Positions 7,715 to 14,286 of a DNA stretch of 32,643 nt are shown piece by piece. The number at the start of each line of letters is the position of its first letter. Position 1 is the stretch's first letter. A program made the translations under genes and the position numbers. Under the pieces are notes generated by a model, which searched no databases, was not told the origin of the DNA, and saw nothing but the letters and a program-made list of their open reading frames with translations. Location of the stretch: the NCBI GenBank assembly GCA_015063285.1, contig SUST01000015.1, positions 1 through 32,643 on the forward strand. The letters are read 5' to 3'. The stretch is from Thermoplasmata archaeon. GTDB lineage: Archaea > Thermoplasmatota > Thermoplasmata > Methanomassiliicoccales > Methanomethylophilaceae.

Positions 7715-8290
7715 ATGAAAGTCTACGTCATCGACAACGGAAGCCAGTGGACACACCGCGAGTGGCGCGTCCTGAGATACCTCAAGGTCGAAACCAAGAT
7801 CGTTCCGAACACAACACCGTTCGACGAGATCAAGGACGTGGACGGTCTGATCCTCTCCGGAGGAGCGCCCAACGTCGCCACCGAGGGCGCGGCCATGGGC
7901 AACAACGGAGAATATCTGGACAAGGCCGACTTCCCCATATTAGGGGTGTGCGCAGGTATGCAGTTCCTCTCAGAGCATTTCGGCGGTACACTGGGTCCAG
8001 GATCCACACCCGAATTCGGTGCCGTCCCGCTGAAGGTGACAAATCACGACGATCTCTTCAGGGACCTTCCCGACGAGTTCACGGTATGGGCATCCCACAA
8101 CGATGAAGTGAAAGTAGTCCCGGAGGGGTTCGATGTCATCGCATATTCCGACGGATGCCCCCATGAGGCGGTCCGCTGCAGGGACAGACCGATCTGGGGA
8201 GTGCAGTTCCATCCTGAGGTCGAGAACACCGAGCACGGGGTGGAGATCTTCCAGAACTTCCTCAGGATAATAGAGGAGCACGATTACTGA
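7715..8290 (+). CDS. guaAA: GMP synthase, glutamine amidotransferase subunit (GuaA subunit A)
   Basis: A 191-residue class I glutaminase that supplies ammonia to the ATPPase subunit encoded at 3596. The catalytic triad is visible: nucleophile C79 in GVCAGMQ, and H166 and E168 in QFHPEVE. The start MKVYVIDNGSQWTHREWR matches the archaeal GuaAA family. It is a stand-alone subunit of normal length. It lies 3.2 kb downstream of its partner subunit on the same strand, with two ATPase genes between, so it probably needs its own promoter in the 48-bp gap (a T-rich stretch at 7683-7688). Confidence 0.94.
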   Translation: MKVYVIDNGSQWTHREWRVLRYLKVETKIVPNTTPFDEIKDVDGLILSGGAPNVATEGAAMGNNGEYLDKADFPILGVCAGMQFLSEHFGGTLGPGSTPEFGAVPLKVTNHDDLFRDLPDEFTVWASHNDEVKVVPEGFDVIAYSDGCPHEAVRCRDRPIWGVQFHPEVENTEHGVEIFQNFLRIIEEHDY

Positions 8291-8358
8291 CGCTTTTCGG
8301 CTGACAATGGTAAGAAAAGAAATTTACTTACTATTCTTTCCAAAATTCAGTAGGGAAC

Positions 8359-8649
8359 ATGAAGACCAAGGAGGAGTTCATCGCGGAGCGCAAAGAGACC
8401 ATGGGATTCATGATCTCCATGTACTGCAGGAAAAATCACGGTCAGGACCTGTGCGATGACTGCAAAAGGCTCAGGGATTACGCCTTCGAGCGCATCGACA
8501 GCTGCATGAACAACGATTCGCAGATCAGATGCGCTGGATGTCCCTCGAGATGCTACAACTCGGAAATGCGCGATAGAATCCAGAACGTGATAGGATTCAG
8601 CAGACCGCGCATGATCCTGCATCCAGTGATACTTTTCAAAAAATATTGA
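8359..8649 (+). CDS. YgbA-like Cys-rich protein (nitrous oxide-stimulated promoter family)
   Basis: A 96-residue protein with the spaced Cys/His pattern of the YgbA family: MYCRKNH, LCDDC near residue 33, then RCAGCPSRCY near 58, and the C-terminal PRMILHPV. The family is known mainly from bacteria. Enterobacterial YgbA is linked to nitrosative stress, and the conserved cysteines suggest metal or Fe-S binding. The gene stands alone, with a TATA-like TTTACTTA about 30 bp upstream of the ATG, and it converges on the methyltransferase gene. In an anaerobic gut methanogen a role in NO or Fe-S stress is an inference from the family. Confidence 0.75.
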   Translation: MKTKEEFIAERKETMGFMISMYCRKNHGQDLCDDCKRLRDYAFERIDSCMNNDSQIRCAGCPSRCYNSEMRDRIQNVIGFSRPRMILHPVILFKKY

Positions 8650-8658
8650 AAGGGTTAT

Positions 8659-8684
8659 CGGGCCGACCGCTGAGGCCGGCCCTT
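8659..8684. terminator. bidirectional hairpin between convergent genes
   Basis: GGGCCG (8660-8665) and CGGCCC (8677-8682) form a GC-rich hairpin between the ends of the YgbA-like gene and the convergent methyltransferase gene. It could serve both. Confidence 0.5.
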
Positions 8685-8703
8685 GGCATTCTTTAGTGTT
8701 AGT

Positions 8704-9732
8704 TCAACCCTTTATCGCTTTAACCAGGGCACGGATGTTGTCCGCCGGGGTTCCGATGGGCACTCCGCATCCTGCGGATATGATGTTGAATCCTGCATCC
8801 CTGCTGTGTCTTGCGGCTGCAGCGACATCCTCGGGGGTTCCCTTGAACAAGGGGAATGCGCACCCCACGTTACCAACGAGACATCCTCTGTGGTTCGCGA
8901 TCTCCACCGCCTTCTCCGAGGGGACCTTCTCCTCTACCGAGATTCCATCCGCATTGGTGTCTAGCATGTACGGGATGATCGGTGCGGAGTCTCCGCAGAT
9001 GTGCAGGATCGACATTCCTTTCAATCCACCGAGACAGTCCTTGACGAACTGGCCTGACTGCACTGGGAAGTCGGTAGGCGCCAGGATATCGGTCGATGCC
9101 GACGGCTCCGACATCTGGACTACGTCGGCCCCGTTGTCGAGCATCGCCTGTCCGAACGCCTTGCAGTAAGGTGCGATAGCACCAACCCACTTCTGCGCCC
9201 TCTCGGGCTCGGTCCATACCGAGTAGACCAGGTTCTCCGTGTTGAGTAGATGTCCGGTGAGGGTAAACGGTCCGGTGTTCCCTCCGATGACCACATAGTC
9301 CTCTCCGTGCGTCTTGTGCATGATGGCCATCGCGTCGATGGCGGTCTTCACCCTTCCGGTGTTGAGGAACTCATCGATGTCCGGAAGGTTGTCCGGCTCG
9401 TCGTAAATCTTCTTCATCGGGTTGTACGTGAACGGATGTCCCTTCAGCATGGGCGATGATCTCTGGGTTCCCATATTGATGGGGCATCCCAGCGCCTCGG
9501 CCTCCTCGGTAAGGCAGAATCCCGCCCTCACCGATTCCAATCCGAAGTAATCCGCCTGGGCGCATCCCAGGGTGGCCATCTTCTGCGGGTCCGAATGTGC
9601 CTCCGGCCACTTCGCGCCGCAGGCCTCCATCATATCGATGGTGTCGCAGGTGGTGAACACCGCTACCGGAGGACGGTCGAGATCCTCCTGCTTCATAGCT
9701 GCCAATACTCTTTCTCTGCATGACATTGCCAT
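8704..9732 (-). CDS. UroD-family methylcobamide:CoM methyltransferase (MtbA/MtaA/MtsA-like)
   Basis: A 342-residue protein of the uroporphyrinogen decarboxylase superfamily, the fold used by methylcobamide:coenzyme M methyltransferases of methylotrophic methanogens. The expected zinc ligands are present: H244-x-C246 in LHICGD and C322 in SAGCGVP. The N-terminus SCRERVLAAMKQEDLDRPPV is typical. The ATG at 9732 lies 5 bp after the corrinoid gene stop with GAGGT about 10 bases upstream; an ATG at 9726 is also possible, and the longer frame to 9768 would overlap the corrinoid gene. It should move a methyl group from the neighbouring corrinoid protein to CoM. Whether it is MtbA-, MtaA- or MtsA-like cannot be settled by eye. 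Confidence 0.88.
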   Translation of the reverse strand: MAMSCRERVLAAMKQEDLDRPPVAVFTTCDTIDMMEACGAKWPEAHSDPQKMATLGCAQADYFGLESVRAGFCLTEEAEALGCPINMGTQRSSPMLKGHPFTYNPMKKIYDEPDNLPDIDEFLNTGRVKTAIDAMAIMHKTHGEDYVVIGGNTGPFTLTGHLLNTENLVYSVWTEPERAQKWVGAIAPYCKAFGQAMLDNGADVVQMSEPSASTDILAPTDFPVQSGQFVKDCLGGLKGMSILHICGDSAPIIPYMLDTNADGISVEEKVPSEKAVEIANHRGCLVGNVGCAFPLFKGTPEDVAAAARHSRDAGFNIISAGCGVPIGTPADNIRALVKAIKG

Positions 9733-9737
9733 TTCAA

Positions 9738-10376
9738 TCACAACCTCGAATTGACGTACTTCACGCACTGCTGCGCGTTCTCGTCCCTATGATCCGCTCC
9801 TATCTCTTCGGCGAACGCCTGGGTGGTCGGCGGTCCGCCGATGGTGATGATGACCTTGTCGCGGTATCCGCTCTCCTTGATCATCCTCACGGCATCCTGC
9901 ATGCTGTCCATGGTGGGGGTCATCAGGGTACTCAGACAGACGACCTCCGCCTTGTTGTCAAGCATATCCTTGACTACCTCTGCTCCGGGAACATCCTTTC
10001 CCGCGTCGCAGACTATGAATCCTGATGCGGTGAGCATGGTCTTCACGATGTTCTTGCCGATATCGTGGACGTCTCCCTGCACGACGGCCGTCACAGCACT
10101 CTTGCTGGTGAGGCTCTCGTCCTTGGGTATCGCCGGGATCAGCACATCCAAACCTTCGTACATGCTGTGCGCCGCGACCAATACCTGCGGGAGATACATC
10201 TTGCGCTCCGCATAATTGTCTCCGATAACTCCCATTCCCACGACCAATCCTTCATTGATCGCCGTAACGGGATCCATTCCTTCCTTCAGGGCCGTTTCTG
10301 CAGCCGCTTTCGCCCTTGGCGGGTCGCATGCGATTACTGCATCCGCTAGCTCCTTCAGGATCGCTTTCTCATCCAT
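9738..10376 (-). CDS. methyltransferase corrinoid protein (MtmC/MtbC/MttC/MtsB-like)
   Basis: A 212-residue cobalamin-binding protein with the helical cap domain (residues 1-85) and a Rossmann-like B12 domain. The cobalt-ligating histidine is H104 in GDVHDIGKN, followed by the family-typical VCLSTLMTPTMDSM and ITIGGPPTTQAFAEEIGAD. AGGAGG lies 5 bases upstream of the ATG. It is co-oriented with the CoM methyltransferase gene, 5 bp apart. No substrate-specific MT1 gene (MtmB, MtbB, MttB or MtaB) is next to it, so the methyl donor is unknown from context. Confidence 0.92.
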   Translation of the reverse strand: MDEKAILKELADAVIACDPPRAKAAAETALKEGMDPVTAINEGLVVGMGVIGDNYAERKMYLPQVLVAAHSMYEGLDVLIPAIPKDESLTSKSAVTAVVQGDVHDIGKNIVKTMLTASGFIVCDAGKDVPGAEVVKDMLDNKAEVVCLSTLMTPTMDSMQDAVRMIKESGYRDKVIITIGGPPTTQAFAEEIGADHRDENAQQCVKYVNSRL

Positions 10377-10465
10377 CTTATGCCTCCTTCTTCATAGATG
10401 TTGGTCGATCCAAGACCACACATAGGTCCAGGTTGGCCCATGTCCTGCCGTAAAAAACATCGTGG

Positions 10466-10512
10466 TGTTAGTATATCTAAAAGGATACGAACATGTTCGT
10501 GTTAGAATATCT
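10466..10512. promoter_or_regulatory. operator-like palindrome flanked by direct repeats, corrinoid gene promoter
   Basis: ACGAACATGTTCGT (10487-10500) is a perfect 14-bp palindrome. It is flanked by two copies of TGTTAG(T/A)ATATCT at 10466-10478 and 10500-10512, 34 bp apart. Reading the minus strand, the palindrome lies just upstream of a TATA-like TTAGATATAC (10470-10479), about 110 bp before the corrinoid ATG. The core GAACATGTTC occurs again upstream of the MFS gene. The region 10377-10590 otherwise holds no gene. Confidence 0.6.
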
Positions 10513-10590
10513 GGATAACCCGGATGCCATATACCGGCACCCGGTAAGATGTTTAGGGAAAGAGGTTTGGAGGTCTTGTCTGATTAATCC

Positions 10591-11898
10591 TCACGCGTCG
10601 TGCTCCTTCTCCTTGGACAGGAACGCACAGATGCATCCGAGGACCATCAATCCCAGGGCCATCAGCCATACGGTCTTGTACTGGTCAAGGGTCTGATCGG
10701 TCACAAGGAAACCTGCTATGGTGATCAGTATCGCCCCTCCCGCGAACGGGAAGAGGTTCAGCGCAGCGGTGGAGGTCCCTGCCATGGCTATAGGGTACAG
10801 CTCCTTGATCTGTGCATACGATACCACGAAGAATCCTCCGAAGAATCCGAAGCAGAAGTTGATGGCGTATTGGACGATGTCATTGGTCAGTATGTCCTTG
10901 GAATCGGCGGTCAGGTAGATGAACGCCCAGATCAGGGTGTACACCACGGTACCGATTATGACGACCTTCTTCCTGGAATGGAGGTAGGAATCGGACAACT
11001 TCCCGGCAAGGGGGCATCCAAAAACCATTCCGACTCCTACCATGGTGAGCATCATACCCGCGGTGCCGGCATCGAATCCCCCAATGTTCTTGTAGTACGC
11101 ACCGGCCTGCGATGCCTGCCATAGCATGATGGTCCCGTACATGACGAAGAACCATATCGCAAGGGGCCAGAAGTTGCGCCCGCTGAGGAAGGTCCTCTTC
11201 AGGGCCTCCACGGTACCCATCTTCTCGGAGGTGGACTCGGTTATAGGCTGTCCGGTCTCCTCGGAGACGATCTCCTCTATGCTGGGAAGATCCTTCTCCA
11301 TGGGATGGTTCCTCACGAGGAGCCAAACGAGGAGCGCGATGAGCGCGGTGATAATGGCCAGCACTATGTAGGTCATCTCGATCCCCAGAGCGTCCATCAT
11401 AAGGACCATCGGGGTGGCCGCGGCGATTCCTCCGACGTTACCGACCAGGAGCAGGATACCGCTCATGGTGGCAAACTCGTTCTTACGGAACCATACGGCA
11501 AGCACCTTCATGATCGGGATGTATACGACGGCCGCACCGATACCGATAATGAACTTACCGGCTATCATCAGGTTGAAATCGTTCGCCGTCGCGGAGTATG
11601 CGCTCAGCAGCGAACCCACTGCGATCAGGGCAACGAATATGGTGGCCGCCTTGCGCGGACCCATACGGTCCGTGAGAATACCGCTGGGGATCTGCATCAG
11701 GGTGTACGCGTAGAGATAAGCTGATGCCAGCAATGCAACCGAAGCCGTACCGACCCCGAAATAGTCCATAAGGGTGGTGGATATCGCACCGCCGGTCGTT
11801 CTGTGAAAATACACAAAGAAGTATGCGATAGCCAAGGCTATGAAAACCAGCCATCTGTACGAAAGCATCTTCTTCTTTTTAGTCTCATCAATGGTCAT
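10591..11898 (-). CDS. MFS transporter
   Basis: A 435-residue major facilitator protein with about 12 hydrophobic segments. It has a short cytoplasmic N-terminus rich in lysine, the MFS loop 2-3 signature GILTDRMGPRKAAT near residue 76, and a central charged loop near 200-230. AGGAGAGG lies about 5-12 bases upstream of the ATG. The substrate cannot be read from sequence. It lies between the HTH_10 regulator and the corrinoid/methyltransferase pair, all on the minus strand, which suggests uptake of the methylated substrate or a related compound, but this is inference. Confidence 0.9.
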   Translation of the reverse strand: MTIDETKKKKMLSYRWLVFIALAIAYFFVYFHRTTGGAISTTLMDYFGVGTASVALLASAYLYAYTLMQIPSGILTDRMGPRKAATIFVALIAVGSLLSAYSATANDFNLMIAGKFIIGIGAAVVYIPIMKVLAVWFRKNEFATMSGILLLVGNVGGIAAATPMVLMMDALGIEMTYIVLAIITALIALLVWLLVRNHPMEKDLPSIEEIVSEETGQPITESTSEKMGTVEALKRTFLSGRNFWPLAIWFFVMYGTIMLWQASQAGAYYKNIGGFDAGTAGMMLTMVGVGMVFGCPLAGKLSDSYLHSRKKVVIIGTVVYTLIWAFIYLTADSKDILTNDIVQYAINFCFGFFGGFFVVSYAQIKELYPIAMAGTSTAALNLFPFAGGAILITIAGFLVTDQTLDQYKTVWLMALGLMVLGCICAFLSKEKEHDA

Positions 11899-11978
11899 TC
11901 GAACCTCTCCTGGCGGGACATGGGGTACGTTCGACCAATGGTTATAGGATCAGGATATCGATAGATAACCGGGACTGC

Positions 11979-11988
11979 GAACATGTTC
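11979..11988. promoter_or_regulatory. second GAACATGTTC palindrome, upstream of the MFS gene
   Basis: GAACATGTTC (11979-11988) lies 81-90 bp upstream of the MFS start and overlaps the stop codon of the HTH_10 regulator gene. It matches the core of the palindrome upstream of the corrinoid gene (10489-10498). A shared regulator for transporter and methyltransferase is the simplest reading. Confidence 0.5.
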
Positions 11989-12652
11989 AATCGTTCCTCT
12001 TATCGGAAACGACGAACCCCTCCGAATAGAATCTGAAGATGTTGCGCTCCGCGGTCCTGAGCGTCACATTCAGAGAGGATTTCGATATGCCCAAAGCCTC
12101 TGCGATCTTGTCCAGATCCGTCTTCTTTGGAACGCTGTAGTAGCCCATCTCGACGGCCTTATTGAAACACCTCTCCTGTTTGGAAGTGAGGATGGGCTCC
12201 TGATTGATCGCGCCTATGGATTCGACCGCGAACTCGTAACCGTTCTCCCTGAGATCCTTGAAGAGCATGTGAAGACTGCCGCCGTCGGGACCTATCAGGG
12301 TCCATCTGATCTGGGTGTCGGTGATCGGGATGGCCGAGGTCAGGAAGCAGCCCGACCGGTTGATGACTGATGCTATCATACACTTCTTGTTGTTCACCAT
12401 CGCAGTATACTGACACGGCGCCACGCGTGTGACGTTGGACCTTCCGCCCTCGTAGACGAAATCGCCCTGAGGCATGGAATCCGACGGATCCGTGATCCTG
12501 ATGAACGAATGCCCAGAACCCTCCGCGGACATCGCACAGTTCTGTATCCCCACCTCGACACCCTCGGAAGCGATATCGATGGGCAGGAACCTATGGCATG
12601 GATGCTCCCTGGTCAGTTTAGACCTGTCCACGATGAGGCGAGCTCCATACAT
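11987..12652 (-). CDS. HTH_10 (bacterio-opsin activator-type) transcriptional regulator
   Basis: A 221-residue protein with an N-terminal sensor-like region of unknown type (about 1-150) and a C-terminal HTH_10 domain (about 165-210: LTSKQERCFNKAVEMGYYSVPKKTDLDKIAEALGISKSSLN, quoted here only as landmarks L165 to N205). Such regulators are common in halophilic and methanogenic archaea. The ATG at 12652 follows AGGAGG (12667-12672) at a rather long 14-base spacing; a TATA-like ATATAAATA lies at about 12675-12683. Upstream in-frame sequence to 12955 is rejected because it runs through the zinc-ribbon gene in another frame. The gene lies next to the methyltransferase/transporter genes, which it may control. 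Confidence 0.82.
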   Translation of the reverse strand: MYGARLIVDRSKLTREHPCHRFLPIDIASEGVEVGIQNCAMSAEGSGHSFIRITDPSDSMPQGDFVYEGGRSNVTRVAPCQYTAMVNNKKCMIASVINRSGCFLTSAIPITDTQIRWTLIGPDGGSLHMLFKDLRENGYEFAVESIGAINQEPILTSKQERCFNKAVEMGYYSVPKKTDLDKIAEALGISKSSLNVTLRTAERNIFRFYSEGFVVSDKRND

Positions 12653-12711
12653 GACGGATAATATTTCCTCCTTAGTATTTATATTACATATAATGAAATT
12701 AAATCGGCTGA

Positions 12712-12882
12712 TTATTCCATCGGAATGGTCTCTCCGCCGCACTTGGGGCACTTCTTGAGACTGGTCGCCACGGCGCACCTCGGACACACCCTGTCCGTGC
12801 GATCGTCCTGAACGATATTGGACATCGCCTTCTCCGATTCGAGCAGCCTGCGGCTCTCCTCCTCGCGTCTCTTGGAAGCCAT
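12712..12882 (-). CDS. small zinc-ribbon protein
   Basis: A 56-residue protein with a charged helical N-terminal half (MASKRREEESRRLLES) and a zinc ribbon: CPRC and CPKC pairs about 12 residues apart near the C-terminus. The start at ATG 12882 is preferred over the TTG at 12900. It precedes the HTH_10 regulator with a 59-bp gap that has its own AT-rich promoter-like stretch. Function is unknown; small zinc ribbons often bind nucleic acid or partner proteins. Confidence 0.65.
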   Translation of the reverse strand: MASKRREEESRRLLESEKAMSNIVQDDRTDRVCPRCAVATSLKKCPKCGGETIPME

Positions 12883-12925
12883 GTGCAGTCCGATACCCAA
12901 CCTGTATTTGACGGTATCTGGATAC

Positions 12926-12943
12926 GGTCATTCCAAATTGACC
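12926..12943. promoter_or_regulatory. GGTCA-N8-TGACC inverted repeat upstream of the zinc-ribbon gene
   Basis: GGTCA (12926-12930) and TGACC (12939-12943) form a perfect 5-bp inverted repeat 44-61 bp upstream of the zinc-ribbon start. It may be an operator. The arms are short, so chance is possible. Confidence 0.3.
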
Positions 12944-13013
12944 AACTATGTACATTTACATTCGTTGGATGTTATTTCCAAAAATAGATCTCAAAAAATT
13001 CGTAATAGTTTGT

Positions 13014-13036
13014 TTCCGGAGGATTGACCTCCGGAA
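13014..13036 (-). terminator. strong hairpin after the Sel1 gene
   Basis: TTCCGGAGG (13014-13022) and CCTCCGGAA (13028-13036) form a perfect 9-bp stem with a 5-base loop, 9 bp after the Sel1 stop codon. On the minus strand it is followed by AAACAAACTATTACGA and a T-run, as expected for a terminator. Confidence 0.65.
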
Positions 13037-13045
13037 TTATTGATT

Positions 13046-13933
13046 TCAATCCTTCTCGTCCTCTTCCTCTTCAGACTCCGGGAGCTCCTCGTCGAATCCC
13101 TCATCGAACTCGTACTCGTCCTCGGCCTCGAAGAGGTCGTCGGCGACGATCCTCATCCACTTGAACGCTTCCTTGTTGGACTTCTTGACACCGGTACCGT
13201 AGTGATACATCAGAGCGAGGTCGTACATTGCATTGGTGACGCCCTGTTCCGCGGCCTCCTTCATCCATTTGAAGGCATCCTTGTAGGACTGCTTCGTACC
13301 CTTTCCTTCGAGGTACATCGTAGCGACGGCGTACTGTGCCAAGGCGTGATCCTCTTTAGCTGACATCAGATACCATTTGAACGCTTCCTTCTTGGACTTC
13401 TTCACCCCGAATCCGGTGAAGTACATCTCCGCAAGGTCGAACTGCGCATAGGGGTTGCCCTGGTCCGCTGCGAGCTTGAACCACTTGCGGGCCTGCTCGA
13501 AGGACTGCTCGACGTATTCCCCGTCGAGATAGATCAGTCCGAGGAAGTACTGGGCGTTGGAGTTGCCCATGGCCGCCGCATCCTCGTACAGTTTGATGGC
13601 CTTCTTCTTGGACTTTCTCACGTCGGGATCGTAAAGGTACATTCCCGCAAGGTCGCACATCGCATCCGAGTGCCCCTGCTTCACGGCCTCCTTGTACCAT
13701 TTGACGGCCTCTTCTGTGGATGCCTCGATCCCGTCGCCCCATGAATAGAGCCTTGCGATGCAGAACTGCGCATCGGCGTTGCCCTGCTCGGCAGACTTCA
13801 GATACCACTTGGCGGCGAGTTCTGGAGAGAAATGCTTGTCGAAGACGTCGTAGTAGATGTTCGCGAGCTCGTACTGAGCCTCTGCATCCCCGTCGGATGC
13901 CTTTATGACCAGCTGGTCGAATTTATCTGCCAT
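13046..13933 (-). CDS. Sel1-repeat (SLR/TPR-like) protein
   Basis: A 295-residue protein made of about seven Sel1-like repeats of 36 residues (recurring A.WY..AAEQGNA.AQ..LA.MY..G.GV..S). The repeats run from residue 5 to about 265 and are followed by a strongly acidic tail (DEYEFDEGFDEELPESEEEEDEKD in part). There is no signal peptide or membrane segment, so it should be cytoplasmic. Sel1 proteins act as protein-interaction scaffolds. They are more typical of bacteria and eukaryotes, and in archaea they cluster in host-associated lineages, which suggests transfer. The partner is unknown. Confidence 0.88.
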   Translation of the reverse strand: MADKFDQLVIKASDGDAEAQYELANIYYDVFDKHFSPELAAKWYLKSAEQGNADAQFCIARLYSWGDGIEASTEEAVKWYKEAVKQGHSDAMCDLAGMYLYDPDVRKSKKKAIKLYEDAAAMGNSNAQYFLGLIYLDGEYVEQSFEQARKWFKLAADQGNPYAQFDLAEMYFTGFGVKKSKKEAFKWYLMSAKEDHALAQYAVATMYLEGKGTKQSYKDAFKWMKEAAEQGVTNAMYDLALMYHYGTGVKKSNKEAFKWMRIVADDLFEAEDEYEFDEGFDEELPESEEEEDEKD

Positions 13934-14095
13934 GCTGTCAAGGATGGGTTTCTTTGCATAAAAACATACAACGTTAAATAGGACGCACGAAAAACATCTG
14001 GCTAGATATCGGACATATCATCCCTCTCGGGAAAACCAGGATTGTCAGTGGAATTGTAAGACTTCACGGACTCTCCGATGAACACACCTCGCTCC

Positions 14096-14245
14096 TTTAT
14101 ATATGCCGAATTCAAGACGGGTAATGTTATCAGTCCGTTTCACTCCGGACAAGACTGGGAACGCATCGAATCGCCATCCAACAATATCACTCGGATAGGC
14201 CGGGAGGAGCGTCAACCCTCAACTCCCGGCCGGCATCCACTCTTC
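14096..14245 (+). ncRNA. candidate structured RNA between Sel1 and priS
   Basis: The 353-bp gap before priS has no convincing ORF. It holds a TATA-like TTTATATA (14096-14103), and about 25 bp downstream a hairpin GTCCG/CGGAC (14133-14137, 14146-14150). A long-armed hairpin follows: GGCCGGGAG (14198-14206) against CTCCCGGCC (14223-14231), a perfect 9-bp GC-rich stem with a 16-base loop, then CACTCTTCTTCCC. This could be a short RNA gene of about 120 nt or a structured priS leader. I do not recognise the family. The left end of the gap also holds the Sel1 promoter. Confidence 0.3.
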
Positions 14246-14286
14246 TTCCCGACGGCTCATCAAAAGTTTAAAGACAGACCCCGCCG

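Noticed and set aside
12653-12955. N-terminal extension of the HTH_10 regulator up to 12955
   Set aside because: The extension is low-complexity, overlaps the zinc-ribbon gene in another frame, and a Shine-Dalgarno sequence and ATG exist at 12652.
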